Below are positions 35,883-47,800 of a stretch of DNA of 64,000 nucleotides, piece after piece. The stretch covers positions 66,229,501 through 66,293,500 of the forward strand of contig JAUMIR010000001.1 in NCBI GenBank assembly GCA_030847615.1. Direction: 5' to 3'. The notes beneath the pieces were generated by a model, which searched no databases, was not told the DNA's origin, and worked only from the letters and a program-made list of their open reading frames with translations. Every line of letters starts with the position of its first letter. The stretch's first letter is position 1. Position numbers and translations under genes: made by a program. Source of the DNA: Gambelia wislizenii. Lineage: Eukaryota; Chordata; Lepidosauria; Squamata; Crotaphytidae.

Positions 35883-38800
35883 GGATTCTTGGATCATGGG
35901 TTGCGGTTTCACGAGGGGGGACTTCTGGCAAGGGATGGGGTGCATCTCACGACAGTTGGCAGAAACGTTTTTGCCAACAGTCTCAAGAATTTGATCAGGA
36001 GGGCTTTATACTGAGTCATATGGGGCAGGGAGACAGTATTCTGGAAGGCACAAGAGCTGGAGAAAATAGACGAACTGTCATAGAGGGAACAAGGCAAACA
36101 GTGCAAGGACCCAACAGTGGGAGGCAAAAAAAACTTGCACAGGCAGCAAGTAAAGGGAACACATAGTCTTAGATGTCTCTATATTAATGCACAGAGCATG
36201 GGAAATAAGCAAGATGAACTTGAACTCCTAGCACAACAAAGCAAATATGATATAATAGGCATTACTGAAACCTGGTGGGATGAGTCTCATGATTGGAATG
36301 TAGGAATAGAGGGGTATAACCTTTATTAAAAGAAACAGGCCAAACAGGAAAGTAGGAGGAATAGCATTATATATCAGAGATATTTACACCTGTGAAAAGA
36401 TCCATGACATCAATACTGGAAGCCAGGTGGAGAGCATCTGGATAGAAATTAAAGGGGAGGGGAAACAACAGGGGTGTTATTGTGGGATTCAACTACAGAC
36501 CCCCAAGTCAGATGGAGGAATTGGATGATGCCTTTCTAGAACAGATGACCACACATGCAGAAAGGAGTGATGGGTGACTTCAACTATCCTGATATTTTCT
36601 GGAAATCTAACTCAACCAAAACTTCAAGGTATAGCAAATTCCTTACTTGCCTGGAAGACAATTTCATGGTCCAAAATGTGGAAGAGGCAACAAGGGGTCA
36701 GCGATTTTAGATCTGATTTTAACCAACAGGGATGACCTGATTAATGGGGTGCAAGTGGTGGATCCTTAGCTGAGAGTGATCATGTTCTCCTGGAGTTTGT
36801 TATACTGTACAATGGAAAGGAGAAGCCAGGCATAGTCAGACACGGATTCTAGACTTTAGGAGAGCTGATTTCAATAAACTCAGGGAAATAATGGGGGTGA
36901 TCCCATGGTCAGGAATACTAACAGAGAAGGGACTTCAAGATGGATGGGACTTTCTCAAAAGGGAGATACTGAAGGCACAATTTCAAACAGTACCAATGAG
37001 GAAGAAAAATAGGAGGTGTTTCAAGAAACCAGGATGGATGACTAAAGAACTTTCAACGGAGCTAAGTTTTAAACGGAACATGTATAGGAAATGGAAAAAG
37101 GAGGAAATCACCAAAGAAGAATTCAAACAGATAGTGAACACGTGTAGGAGTAAAATCAGAAAAGCTAAAGCGTAGACTGAGCTCAAGCTTGCTAGAGAGG
37201 TTAAGAACAATAAAAAGGGTTTTTTTGGGTACGTCTGCAGCAAAAGGAAGAAGAAGGAAATGGTAGGGTCACTACGTGGAGAAGATGGCAAAATGCTAAC
37301 AGAGGACAGACAAAAGGCAGAATTACTCAACACCTTCTTTGCTTCAGTGTTTTCAGAAAAGGAAAAGGGTGACCAACCTGAGGATAATGGAACAGATGAC
37401 ACAAAAGGGGAAATCCAGCACAGAATAAGCAAAGAGTTAGTAGAGCAATACCTTCTTAATCTAAATGAATTTAAATCTCCAGGACCAGATGAACTACATC
37501 CAAGGGTATTTTTAGAGCTGGTAAATGTAATCTCAGAGCCATTGGCAATAATCTTTGAGAACTCCTGGAAAACAGGAGAATTCCCAGCAGACTGCAGGAG
37601 GGCAAACATCGTCCCCATCTTCAAAAAGGGGAAAAAAGAGGATCCCAATAATTATTGTCCAGTTAGTCTGACATCAATACCAGGGAAGATTCTAGATCAG
37701 ATCATTAAACAGAGAGTCTGTGAACATTTAGAAGGCAATGCCATAATCACAAAAAGTCAACATGGGTTTCAGAGAAACAAGTCATGCCAGACTAATCTGA
37801 TCTTTTTTTTCTTTCTTTTCTTTTCTTTTCTTTTCTTTTCTTTCTTTTCTTTTCTTTTTTTTTTTTGGATAAAATTACCAGCTTGGTAGATGAAGGGAAT
37901 GCTGTGGATATCACATACCTTGATTTCAGTAAGGCCTTTGACAAGGTTCCCCATGACATACTTGCAAACAAGCTTGTAAAATGTGGGTTAGACAAGTTAA
38001 CTGTTAAATGGATTTGTAATTGGTTGACCGGCCGAACCCAAAGGCTGCTCAGCAGTGGCTCCTCTTCGTCTTGGAAAGATGTGACCAGTGGGGTGCCACA
38101 GGGTTCTGTCCTGGGCCCAGTGCTATTCAACATCTTTATCAATGACTTGGATAAGGGAATTAGGGCATACTTATCAAATTTGCAGATGACACCAAATTAA
38201 GAGGAGCAGCTAATATTCTATAGAGGACAGGGTCAAAATTCAAAATGACCTGGATAGACTGGAGAGCTGGGCCAAAGCTAACAAAATTAAATTCAATATG
38301 GAGAAATGTAAGGTACTGCACTTAGGGCGAAAAAACGAAATGCATAGATATAGGATGGGGGAGACTGGCTGAATGAGACTACGTACAAAAGGAATCTAGG
38401 AGTCCTGCTAGACCACAAGTTGAACATGAATCAACAGTGTGATGCGGCAGCTAAAAAAACCAATGCGATTTTGGGCTGCATAATAGAAGTATAGTGTCTA
38501 GATCAAGGGAAGTAATAGTGCCACTCTATGCTGCCTTGGTCAGGCCTAACCTAGAATACTGTGTCCAGTTCTGGGCACCACAATTCAAAAAGGATATTGA
38601 CAAATTGGAGCGTGTCCAGAGGAGGGTGACTAAAATGGTGAAAGGTCTGGAAACCATACCTTAAGAGGATAGACTCTGGGAGCTAGGTATATTTAGCCTG
38701 GAAAAAAGATGGTTAAGGGGTGATATGATAGCCCTGTTTAAGTATTTGAAGGGGTGTCACATTGAGGATGGAGCAAGATTGTTTTCTGCTGCTCCAGAGA

Positions 38801-39062
38801 CTAGAACACGGAACAATGGATGCAAGGCCCAGGAACAGAGATTCCACCTCAACATTAGGAGGAACTTTTTGAGAGTAAGAGCTGTTTGGCAGTGGAACAC
38901 ACTCCCTCGGAGCGTGGTGGTGTTTCCTTCCTTGGAGGTCTTTAAAGAGAGGCTGGATGGCTATCTGTCAGTGATGCTTTGATCGTGATTTCCTGCGTGG
39001 CAGGGGGTTGGACTGGATGGCCCTTGTGGTCTCTTCCAACTCTACAATTCTATGAGTCTATG
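35883..39062 (+). mobile_element. CR1 LINE copy B, long but defective
   Basis: Collinear with copy A and extending about 60-100 nt further 5' (GGATCATGGGTTGCGGTTTC). It encodes the same endonuclease pieces (DELELLAQQSKYDIIGITET) and RT pieces ([48 protein letters not shown]). It shares with copy A a TAG (37173-37175) and the T-rich tract, here 66 nt of TTTTC-like repeats (37801-37866), plus the lesion after the FADD region. It has its own stops in the endonuclease part. The antisense ORF at 36983-37648 is a shadow. Confidence 0.95.
37801..37866. repeat. (TTTTC)n tract inside CR1 copy B
   Basis: Pure T/C simple sequence sitting where the RT frame should continue from TNLIFF to [10 protein letters not shown]. 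Copy A has a shorter version at 18525-18549. Confidence 0.95.
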
Positions 39063-39084
39063 AAATAGTAATAAATACTAGGTC

Positions 39085-39295
39085 CTAAAAACCATACAGG
39101 AACTGGATAGTATCTGTTCTTAGAAGCTAAGTAGGGTCAGCTCTGGTTAGTTCTTGGATGGGGAGAGCACCAACAAATACCAGGTGCTGTAGATTATATT
39201 TTAGAAGACGGAGGTGGCAAAACTATCTCTTGAGTGTTCTTGCCTAAGAATTCATGGGGTTGCCATAAGTTGCAAGGCAACTGCATCACATGAAC
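39085..39295 (+). mobile_element. 5S-rRNA-derived SINE with Bov-B-like tail
   Basis: The first part is clearly 5S-rRNA-like: TTAGAAGCTAAGTAGGGTCA, CTGGTTAGTTCTTGGATGGG and AAATACCAGGTGCTGTAG match the internal promoter and 3' half of vertebrate 5S rRNA with substitutions. The second part, GGTGGCAAAACTATCTCTTG to CATGGGGTTGCCATAAGTTG, matches the Sauria-type tail. It begins about 20 nt after CR1 copy B. It is a SINE, not a functional 5S gene. Confidence 0.85.
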
Positions 39296-40450
39296 ACTTG
39301 CATAATAAAATCTTTACATCTGTTTTATTATCAGTGGCTACAATGATTACAGCTAAGGGATAGAAACATGCCAAGGAAGTAGATCTTGTATGGTGGAGGT
39401 TATGGGATGTGGCATTAAATTAAAAGTTAACAGCTAAGTGTAAAGTTCTTAGAGTGGAAACTAGGACTGACATCTTTGCTGACATATGGCAACCATTCAT
39501 TGTTTTTGTATATAATACATCTGATATCCCAAGACCACTCAGATTTCAGCACAAATATTCTAAGTATTTATTATGGGATCTTTTTATTTTGTGTTTTATC
39601 TTTTTGTGTTGGTTTTAAAAATAAACTAATGAAAATTATTTTTTAAAAAAACAACTGCCATTCACAAAAAGCATGTTGGGTATGATGACCTGCACTGATG
39701 AGCTGACTAACTCAATCAATGTAATTTTTTTTTTAAAAAAATGTTGCCTTTGTTCAGGTAGCAACCTTCCTAAAGAATAGTTTTATCACATGGAAAGAGA
39801 AATAAAAAAATAACCTATTGGCTACTGTAGTAAACTCCTGGGCATCAGGAATCTAATCATATGAACAGAATCAATATGGGCAGACGCAGTTTGTTGCACT
39901 CTGGCTAAGGCTCAGCCTGAACAATATGACATCAAACAATGACAACTCTTTTCAGATACATGTTCTTAGTCATACATTCCCAAACAGAAGATTAAAGGAG
40001 CCAAAAAGAGGCAGGATAGCCATTTGAATAAGCAATTTACTTGGAGGTATCAGCAGAATATAGAATATTATACATGTTTTATGCTGAGAGTTTACTGAAA
40101 TCTGATTTCATGTTTTACTTAAAGAGGACAGGAACATCATTTCTTTTACAATTCACACAAGATATTGTCTGAGTTGGATGCATGATGAATTGGATATATG
40201 ATGATGATGAAGTAGTAAAGTACACTATCATTGAGCTTCAGTGGAGCACATTGATCTTGTGGGAAACGCAACAACCAGAGCCTCACATTTTATTCTATGG
40301 CAAAATGTTGCAATCATTGATTTAAGCAGCAAAGTACATCCAGGACATTACCATTACCTTTGTAATGCAAAATTTCACTAAATGTTCTTTTGCATGTTAT
40401 TAACAAACACTGTAATAAAGAATTGCTTTATGCATTGCCTAATTAAAAAG

Positions 40451-40688
40451 AGAACCAGCATGGTGTAGTGGTTTGAGCACTGGACTACAACTCTGGAGAC
40501 CAGGGTTTGAATCGCTTGGCCTTGGAAATCCACCAGGTGACGTTGGGCAAATCACATCCTCTCAGCCTCAGAGGAAGGCAAAGGGGAAACCCCCTCTGAA
40601 CAAATCTTGCTACGAAAACCCAGTGATAGGTTCACCTTGCTGTTACCAGAAGTTAGAAATAACTTGAAGGCAAACAGCAGCAACAACA
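40451..40688 (+). mobile_element. Sauria-type SINE
   Basis: Head AGAACCAGCATGGTGTAGTG, body GACGTTGGGCAAATCACATC, and a diverged tail ending GGCAAACAGCAGCAACAACA. Same family as 32371-32604 but more diverged. Confidence 0.88.
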
Positions 40689-42262
40689 TTGCCTAATTAT
40701 AGATTTCACAAGAAACACTGACTGAAACAGATCTAGAATTTCCAGAAATTACTTCTACTTCTGCCCAGAAATCAGCTGCGTGTATGAAACTTTTTCAAAA
40801 TGGCTTAACATACCAGCTTACCTGTCGAAGTATGACAGACAGAAGTTGCTCTATGATCAACTATTCTCTTACATAAAACTACAGTCTGGATAGTTCTAAG
40901 TAACCTACTGACCCAGAATGAAGCCATTCATTATGTGACAGACATCCAGCTCTTCTATAGTGCATCTCCCTTTATACAGTGCACAGCATCCAATTACTAG
41001 TGGACTGGCAGTTTTCAAACTTAGTCTCAAGTAAGCCTTCCAATATTATAGAGAGAAATTTATTCTGGCAGTTATCCTAACTTTTTGAACAAGATTTTTA
41101 AAATGGTATGTTACTTAGGTTACCAATATTCATGCTTTATCTAGGCCTAGAAATACCTAGACATATATAGAAAGAAAGAAAGAGAAGACAGTGATAAAAA
41201 TGAGTGCAGCAAAGATAATTATATCAAAACATATAGTGGTGGCTACCAAGCCTTCTCTAGCAACAATCTGCACCTCCATCAGAGATTTACCTCATATTTT
41301 GAGAAGAATGGTAATAATTCTTGCAGGAAACCAAGTTCTATGGGGCTTTAACAATTACATTTGGATGTGTTAGTGTTATACTAAAGGGCTATTCCCACGA
41401 CTATCACTGTGTGTGAACTGTGACTTGGAATCAACCTGTGCAGATGTCCACTTGAGACTCTAATGTGCAGAGTGAGTCACATGAATGCTGGCACTATTTA
41501 GAGATCTAGTATAAGTAGACCTTTTGGGTATTGTTATGGAAAAATATATTTCTGAATGCTTCTGGTAAAAGGCCAATCCACATCAATTTAAAAAAAGCTA
41601 TCAAAATATCAGTTAAAAACTCATATAGAGCAACATACTTTTTGTAATCAGTCTCTTGTAACTTTACATACATATTAACAAAAAAGGTAACTTTTTGTAG
41701 ATTTATTGCACTTCCATATTCCCTCTTAATTAAGATGACATTTACATAACACCACAATTAATTTTCAATGACAGGCACTATGAACTAATTAGAAATGCAT
41801 CTTCCTTTATTAAATACGTTGACAATTTCATTCCCACCATAATCTCCTTGATGAGTTTACCTTTACAGGATTAGACATACTGATATACCAAGCTTCATAT
41901 TCAGATAAAATTCTAGCTACTCAAATTAAAAGTAAAGCATATGTAGACCTTAATAAAAGCTTCTGTGAGTACTATTTTTGCTGTGGTGTATCTTAACAAG
42001 CAAATTTATGCAATTAGTTTCCCCACCTTTATTTATACTAACACAATATACAAAAGACTCTTCAGCAAACTTGTCTTACAAATCTACAAGAAACTATAGT
42101 AGAAAATAAGTTTGAAAATGATCCTTTCTGAAGTCTCTGTTCTCTGGAATGAGTAATGAATGATAAAAAAGGGAAAAGGATGTGAGTGATCAGCAGCACT
42201 TGGTAGCCAGAACAAGTTGTGGTTGCTAATGACCCCCTGACAAAACGATTTCTGTACACTTT

Positions 42263-42530
42263 CATAGAATTATAGAATTGTAGAGTTGGAAGAGACCACA
42301 AGGGCCATCCAGTCCAACCCCTTGCCAAACAGGAAATCAAGATCAAAGTATCCCTGACAGATGGCCATGCAACCTCTGTTAAAAACCTCCAAGGAAGGAG
42401 ACCCTACCACGATCCGAGGGAGTGTGTTCCAACTGCCAAACAGCTCTTACTGTCAGAAAGTTCCTCCTAATGTCGAGGTGGAATCTCTGTTCCTGGAGCT
42501 TGCATCCATTGCTCCATGTTCTAGTTAGTC
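42263..42530 (-). mobile_element. CR1 LINE 3' end, reverse orientation
   Basis: Begins with the reverse complement of the CR1 tail (TCATAGAATTATAGAATTGT) and continues as reverse complement of the 3' UTR and the end of the RT ORF (CAGAAAGTTCCTCCTAATGT). Collinear with 19470-19746 read backwards. Confidence 0.92.
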
Positions 42531-42780
42531 TCTTGAGTCACTTTGTAGGTGAACTTTTCACAACAATACAAATATTGAAAATGCTCTTCCCATCTATTAT
42601 ACAGTTTGACACGGTACCTGACATTAAGGTAATACTGACTAAAGAGATGAAGATACATGTACTGTACATATATGGCATATAGCCCTGTAGTAGGGCTGCC
42701 TACAGCTCTGGATCAAAATCTGTTGCTTAAAGTAATACTCCACATTTCATAGGTCAGTGGTTGACAAGTTACTCCTGGAC

Positions 42781-42836
42781 TATTTATTTATTTATTGGAT
42801 CTGTATCCTGCCTTTCTCCCAAGATGTGGTTTGCAA
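42781..42836 (-). mobile_element. L2-like LINE tail fragment
   Basis: TATTTATTTATTGGATCTGT followed by ATCCTGCCTTTCTCCC is the reverse complement of the common L2-type 3' terminus. A similar piece lies at 9039-9095. Confidence 0.55.
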
Positions 42837-43088
42837 CTAGTTGTTTGCCTTGTCTGCCCCCCTTCCCTCTGTCTTCATTCCCTTCCAAAGGGAACGAACA
42901 CACAGGAGATCGAGCGGAGGCCGAGGCAAACCGGGTACGTTCGCCCCTGGAAGAAAGGGGCGAATCCAGCAGTTTGCAACGGCCGCCCCCCCTCCGTCTT
43001 CATTCCTTTCCAAAGGGAATGAACACACAGGTCGAGCTTTTTCTTCTTCTTCCCGCTGTCCGTAGTCGCCTTGCCTTCGTGGGCCAGA

Positions 43089-43546
43089 ATGGAGGCCTCG
43101 GTGTCAAGCGCGGCTGATACTGTTGCTGCTGTGCCGGGCGGGGCTCCGCAGTGGCTAAGGGTGCTTCGCTTCGACAACCGGGCACTGAGGGCTCTGCCGC
43201 TGGACCTGAGCAGGGAGAACGTGCCTTGGCCCGTGGTGGGCTCCGGTTTCTCACGGGTGCGACCGACACCAGTGGTGAGCCTGCGGGTGGTGGTGCTCTC
43301 CCTGCTGGGCCTGAGGGAGCCCCGGGCGCCAGAGAAGGCAGAGGCTGAGGTGGCGCTCTACTTCAGCGGCAACTGGCTCCTGCCTGGAGCGGAGCCTGCC
43401 GCCCACTGCTACTGCGGCCACCAGATTGGCAGCTTCGTCGGGCAGCTGGGCAACAGCGACACCATCTACCTGGGCGAGGTGCTCAACCCGCAGGGTGAGT
43501 GCTGGGAGATCCAGATCAAGGGCGCCGGACTCACCCCCTTCTCTTG
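43089..43546 (+). pseudogene. SELENOO: SELENOO (SelO) exon-1 copy, probably captured and non-functional
   Basis: From the ATG at 43089 the frame stays open for 152 codons and runs into a GT at 43547, followed by an in-frame TAA at 43548. The translation contains QWLRVLRFDNRALRALPLD, ALYFSGNWLLPGAEPAAHCY, CGHQIGSFVGQLG and WEIQIKGAGLTPFS. I recognise this as the N-terminal exon of selenoprotein O, a mitochondrial protein AMPylase of pseudokinase fold. Signs of decay: the conserved GDG-type turn after GQLG reads NSD, FG in the GHQFG motif reads IG, and the codon at the expected splice site reads TGG (Trp) where Arg is expected, a change a CpG transition could produce. No obvious mitochondrial presequence precedes the WLR motif, and no later SELENOO exons were seen. 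It lies antisense in a ZFAND3 intron with transposon-family sequence on both sides. A functional gene is unlikely. Confidence 0.8.
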
Positions 43547-43669
43547 GTAAAAAGAGCTGCCCCCACTGCCACCTCTTGTCTCTTTGCCTGCCGGGGGCCA
43601 GGAGTCATCTGGGGGTTGCTTTTGCCTGCTGCAAGACTTAGCCCTGGTGAGTAAGAAGTGCCTTTAAAT

Positions 43670-43890
43670 TTATCACACTAAACTGTTATAGTGTTATTAT
43701 TCTACTTTAACTGCGGTAGCTGCCTCATGTGGGATTCTGGGGTTTGTAGTTTGTAGTTTAGTGAGGCCTAAGAACTCTCTGGCTGAGGATGCTAAATGCC
43801 CCTCCCTAAACTGCAAATCCCAGGATGCCACAGTTGGCAGCCAGAGCAGTTAAAGTGGAATAATAGCACTATAATGGTGTAGTGTGATAA
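43670..43890. mobile_element. Foldback/TIR MITE nested downstream of the SELENOO exon
   Basis: The ends form long inverted repeats of about 55 nt: TTATCACACTAAACTGTTAT at the left and, reverse-complemented, TTATCACACTACACCATTAT at the right. Both continue into CACTTTAACTGC-like sequence. The middle contains a second inverted pair, GGGATTCTGGGGTTTGTAGT against CTGCAAATCCCAGGATGCC. A related copy lies at 14003-14323. The element is non-coding; superfamily not determined. Confidence 0.65.
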
Positions 43891-44618
43891 TCTCCTCAGA
43901 AGTAAACTGAGCTGGTAGCCTTGTGGCCAAATCCGCACGGTGGCCGAGGCAAACCCGGTTCATTCGGCCCCCTCCTCTGCCTTCACCCCCTTTGGGGAGC
44001 AACCGAAGGTGGAAGAGAGGGGCGAATGTAGCGGCTGGCTGTAGGAGAGCCCTTCCAGCTAATCCTGTTCCCTTTCCCAACTCACGAGGAGATCCTCTTG
44101 AGTTGGGAAACAAAGAGGATCAGCTGGCAAGGCTCCCCCAGCCAGCCAGCCAAATTGGGGGATGTTCATATGGCGAATATATGCCAAACTCTGTATTTTT
44201 ACTTGAAAATTGGGGGGGGGGTTGTCTTATACGCCCAGTCGTCTTATATGTCAGAATATACGGTAGTTCCTGCATAGCTGCCCTTCCAAGTCCTAGTCTT
44301 CTGATTTCTTGATGGCAGTCTCCATTCTGATTAATGACTGAGCCAAGGTATGGGAAATCTTGAATTATTTCAATGCCTTCATTGTCTACTTAAATGTGTT
44401 GATTACATACAAGTGAGTGAACAGGCTTGCAAAGGAAGTAAAGGTTGCTTTGTTCCTCTTCCACAAGTCCATTTGGTTTCCATGCTAGTCCCCAAAGAGA
44501 AAGAACAACCCTTTCTACCATAACCAGTATGAGAATGCAGGCTACTAGCCAGAAATAACAACAACAAGTAGCATGTGATTATAATCTTTATGCCCACAGA
44601 CAGAATTATAAGCTTTAT

Positions 44619-44875
44619 GCCCTGGTGGCGCAGTGTTTAAATGCCAGTACTGCAAGTCAGCATGTTGTAAGTTCGATTCCAGAGGGCTCCAAGGTTCACT
44701 CAGCCTTCCATCCTTTTGTAGGTTGGTAAAATGAGTACCCAGCTTGTGGGGGCAATTAGCTAACACACATTGGAAACTGCTTAATGCAGTGTAGATTTGC
44801 TTAAAAATAATTTGTAAGCCGCTCTGATAGCCTTGTGGCTGAAGAGCTGGGTATAAATAAATAAATAAATAAATA
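44619..44875 (+). mobile_element. tRNA-derived SINE (GCCCTGGTGGCGCAGTG type)
   Basis: Begins GCCCTGGTGGCGCAGTGTTT, box-B-like TAAGTTCGATTCC, body AAAATGAGTACCCAGCTTGT, tail ATAAATAAATAAATAAAT. Same family as the minus-strand copy at 19864-20147. Confidence 0.85.
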
Positions 44876-47800
44876 CTGAACACATAGATCAGAAGATCGT
44901 AATAGGTGAAGCTATTTTCTTGAAACTTCACATTGGTATTACAAGAATGAATTAATCTCAGTCTAAATGATGTGAAAGCAAATACCATAGGACACTACAT
45001 GGACCTTAAGATGGTATTTTAAAGGAGCATCTACTAACAATGCTTGCTAGTGAGCAAGAACAAAAAATAAATTTCATTTTAAGTTAATTTCAATATAAAG
45101 TTCCCTAATTTCTACTATTTTGTTACAGATAAACATACTGGAACCTCCAGTGTTATGCAGAATACAGCTCAAAGGCCAGTGATTTTAAAGGGCTTCTAGA
45201 TGTTAGAGCTGTCTTTCTCCAACAAAGTGTATTTCTTTTAGAAGTGCACCCTGTGAACCGACAAAGCTAGATGTCAACTCTGTCAGTTTTGTCACTGGTA
45301 GTAGCATGGGTGTGAATCCTATTTGTATACCCAACAAACTAGACCCACTGAATCAACAAAATGTGTTGACTCACCATTTAATGGGTCTACTTTACTTTAC
45401 CAATATGACTCCAGCCATAATCACCAGGGGTGAGGAGGAATAATGCAATAATAATGTAAACAAGATGGTAATAATGGATATGCCTATAAATACTCCCTGT
45501 TTTCTGTGTTTGCAGCCATATGTGCAGCTTGTGATACTAATCTGAAACACTCTTAGAAGATACCCACTCTTCAGAAATGGGCAACTGAAATATCTAAATA
45601 CAGCATTTTTGAAGCTGCTTTCAAAGTACTCTGCTATGAAACACAATACTGTGGAGAACTTAAATGCTTTTGACTAGAAACCTTTAGAGACTGGAAACTG
45701 AAAAGATTTTTCATGAACTTAGAATAGTCACTTCAAGGTGGTCTAGCAAAAGTATAAGCAAGAATTTAGAGAAATCTGCCTATACCCTGAATCTAGCCAT
45801 GACTGTACATAATTGGGAGAGGCATGCCTAATTTATCTACCTAATCAAGTTTGAAAAGGGCCATGGATTAGAACTACAAACACATAAGAAACAAAAGTGA
45901 GGAAAGCTACATCTGTAATGGAAGTCTCCAGCACTACTGCATTCCTTCTGTGTCTATGGGTAACTCTTAGACACATGTAGAGGATACTTTTAGTTGCACA
46001 AGATTCCAAAAGTTTTACATCATCTTATATCATTAAAATGATTTAAATGGATTAAGATTTTTTTCAAAAGCAGGTTCTTCATGAACACATCTTAATCCAA
46101 TCTCCTCCTGTTAAAGGTTTAAAAACTGTTTCCCTAATGCATGCAGCTCCTGTAAGGAATATATTAAACCAGGGTACTTAGATGGAGATAGCTATGTCAA
46201 CACAATTAGTTTTGCATTGCTATTTCCATTTGTAACAAGCATACAATACTCCCCTTCTTAAAATGGAATCCCTGATTTTAAAAGCTGTATGGTCAACACA
46301 ATTCAAGAATTACACCAAGTAACAAACATGAAGCTTATCTGGGTCCCTATAAACATTTCCATTTGTTAATGGTTACATCTACACCTACAAAGATATTCAA
46401 GAAATAAGTGGAACAGCTGTCAAAGCTAGTTAAAATATAACCACATGGTTTTCAGACTCTTTGGGGCCCTTTCAGCATGGTAAATAAGGAACTCAAATAA
46501 GCTCCACTGATTCTTGAACACTGGATTCTCTGGAAGTAGTGTATGCTACATGATTTGTGCTCTAAGACAATTTTGGTAGAGGATATTTTACTTTATGCCT
46601 TTTTCACTTATTACCCCCCCCCCCATGTCTTTAACTGTTTCTGTTGGTTTTTCCTAGCCTACTCCTTTTTAGTTTACTTTTTCTTTTCTACTTGGGGAGG
46701 GGGAAGATAGGACCAGTTAACTTATGTAGTACAACTTGGTTCCACAAGGGACATGTGAGGGAGATACATCCGTCCCCCTAATATAACAGATATTTGCCAT
46801 GGAACCACAACCAACAATGTACTTGCCTGCACCCTTTAAGTCTTGAGGTTCATATCAGCATCATGTATTTCCCCTGGGAACATTGGCAAAAATAGCTGCT
46901 GCCATGCATGTAAGCCTGCTCTAGTTAACACAATTCTTTCCACACCCCACACTGCATTATGGGGTGGATGCTATTAAAATTGCTGTTTAGATCAGTTAGA
47001 ACTTATAATGTTACAAAAACTACTATAAAATGTCTATGGCTCACCTATGAAATCTGCATACAGCACATAAAGGCACTGCAGTAGTAGGTTCCACCTCCCA
47101 TCATACTCAAGTGCTTCTATGCATGTATGTTTCTATGCATCTACACAACTGGGAATACCATGCTAGGCAGGTTGCTGATAATGCCAATGAATACATGTAT
47201 AAGAAGGACAGAGCTGACCACATGCACTGAAAGAGAGACTGAGAGAGAGAACACAACTCATGGGCCTCTAAAAATGTGGGGAATAGATTTTCAGTGTTAA
47301 ATTCCACTTTCAGATAGATGAATATTGCTAAATCCAATGGTATACTTGATAAACAATGGACATATGAGCACTGTATGAATATTTATACAGTTCTTCAAAA
47401 CAATCCAATCATGCTTAACAATGTAATCTAAATTTGTAGAGTCTCTGAAAAAGTCAAGCACAAATTAAAATGAAATCATATCCTCTGCAAAGAAGTGCTA
47501 CTGAAATATCAAACCTGATCCAACTGCCCAAGTCAGAATTTCCACTCTGGCATTTTTCATGTCATATTACAGTTTAGATTTCTTAAAGCTGTACAATGTC
47601 AGCTTTAGCAGCAACTGAACAGGAAAAAAAGGAAACAATGTGACAGCCCCAGAGAAAAGGATGAAGGGCTCAAAGTAAGTGAAATTGTTCAAGTATATGG
47701 CATGACCTTTTAATAAAGTACACACAGACCTCCCTAATAGGCAGATTCTGAAGGAGTACTTAGAAAAGCCTTTCAGTTCTTTTCCATCTGAATGATCAAC

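Larger units (their letters stand above)
42837..44263. mobile_element. TIR element (CCGTAT family), left end missing, containing the SELENOO exon 1
   Basis: The right end (about 44200-44263) carries the same terminal repeat as the elements at 24765-25960 and 56221-57966: two CTTATA-containing blocks ending in ATACGG, followed by TA. Interior blocks at 43935-44045 (CTTTGGGGAGCAACCGAAGG) and 42860-43030 (CAAAGGGAACGAACACACAG, present twice) match interior blocks of the 56.2-kb element. The SELENOO exon and about 0.1 kb of sequence after it lie between these blocks, along with a nested foldback element. I found no left terminal repeat, so 42837 is approximate. Joining both flanks into one element is an inference. 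Confidence 0.55.

Noticed and set aside
39085..39200. A genuine 5S rRNA gene
   Set aside because: Diverged from 5S, with the 5' third not recognisable, and fused to a SINE tail; best read as a 5S-derived SINE.
43089..43550. A functional SELENOO gene in this locus
   Set aside because: Only exon 1 is present, signature residues are altered, no downstream exons were found, and transposon-family sequence surrounds it.
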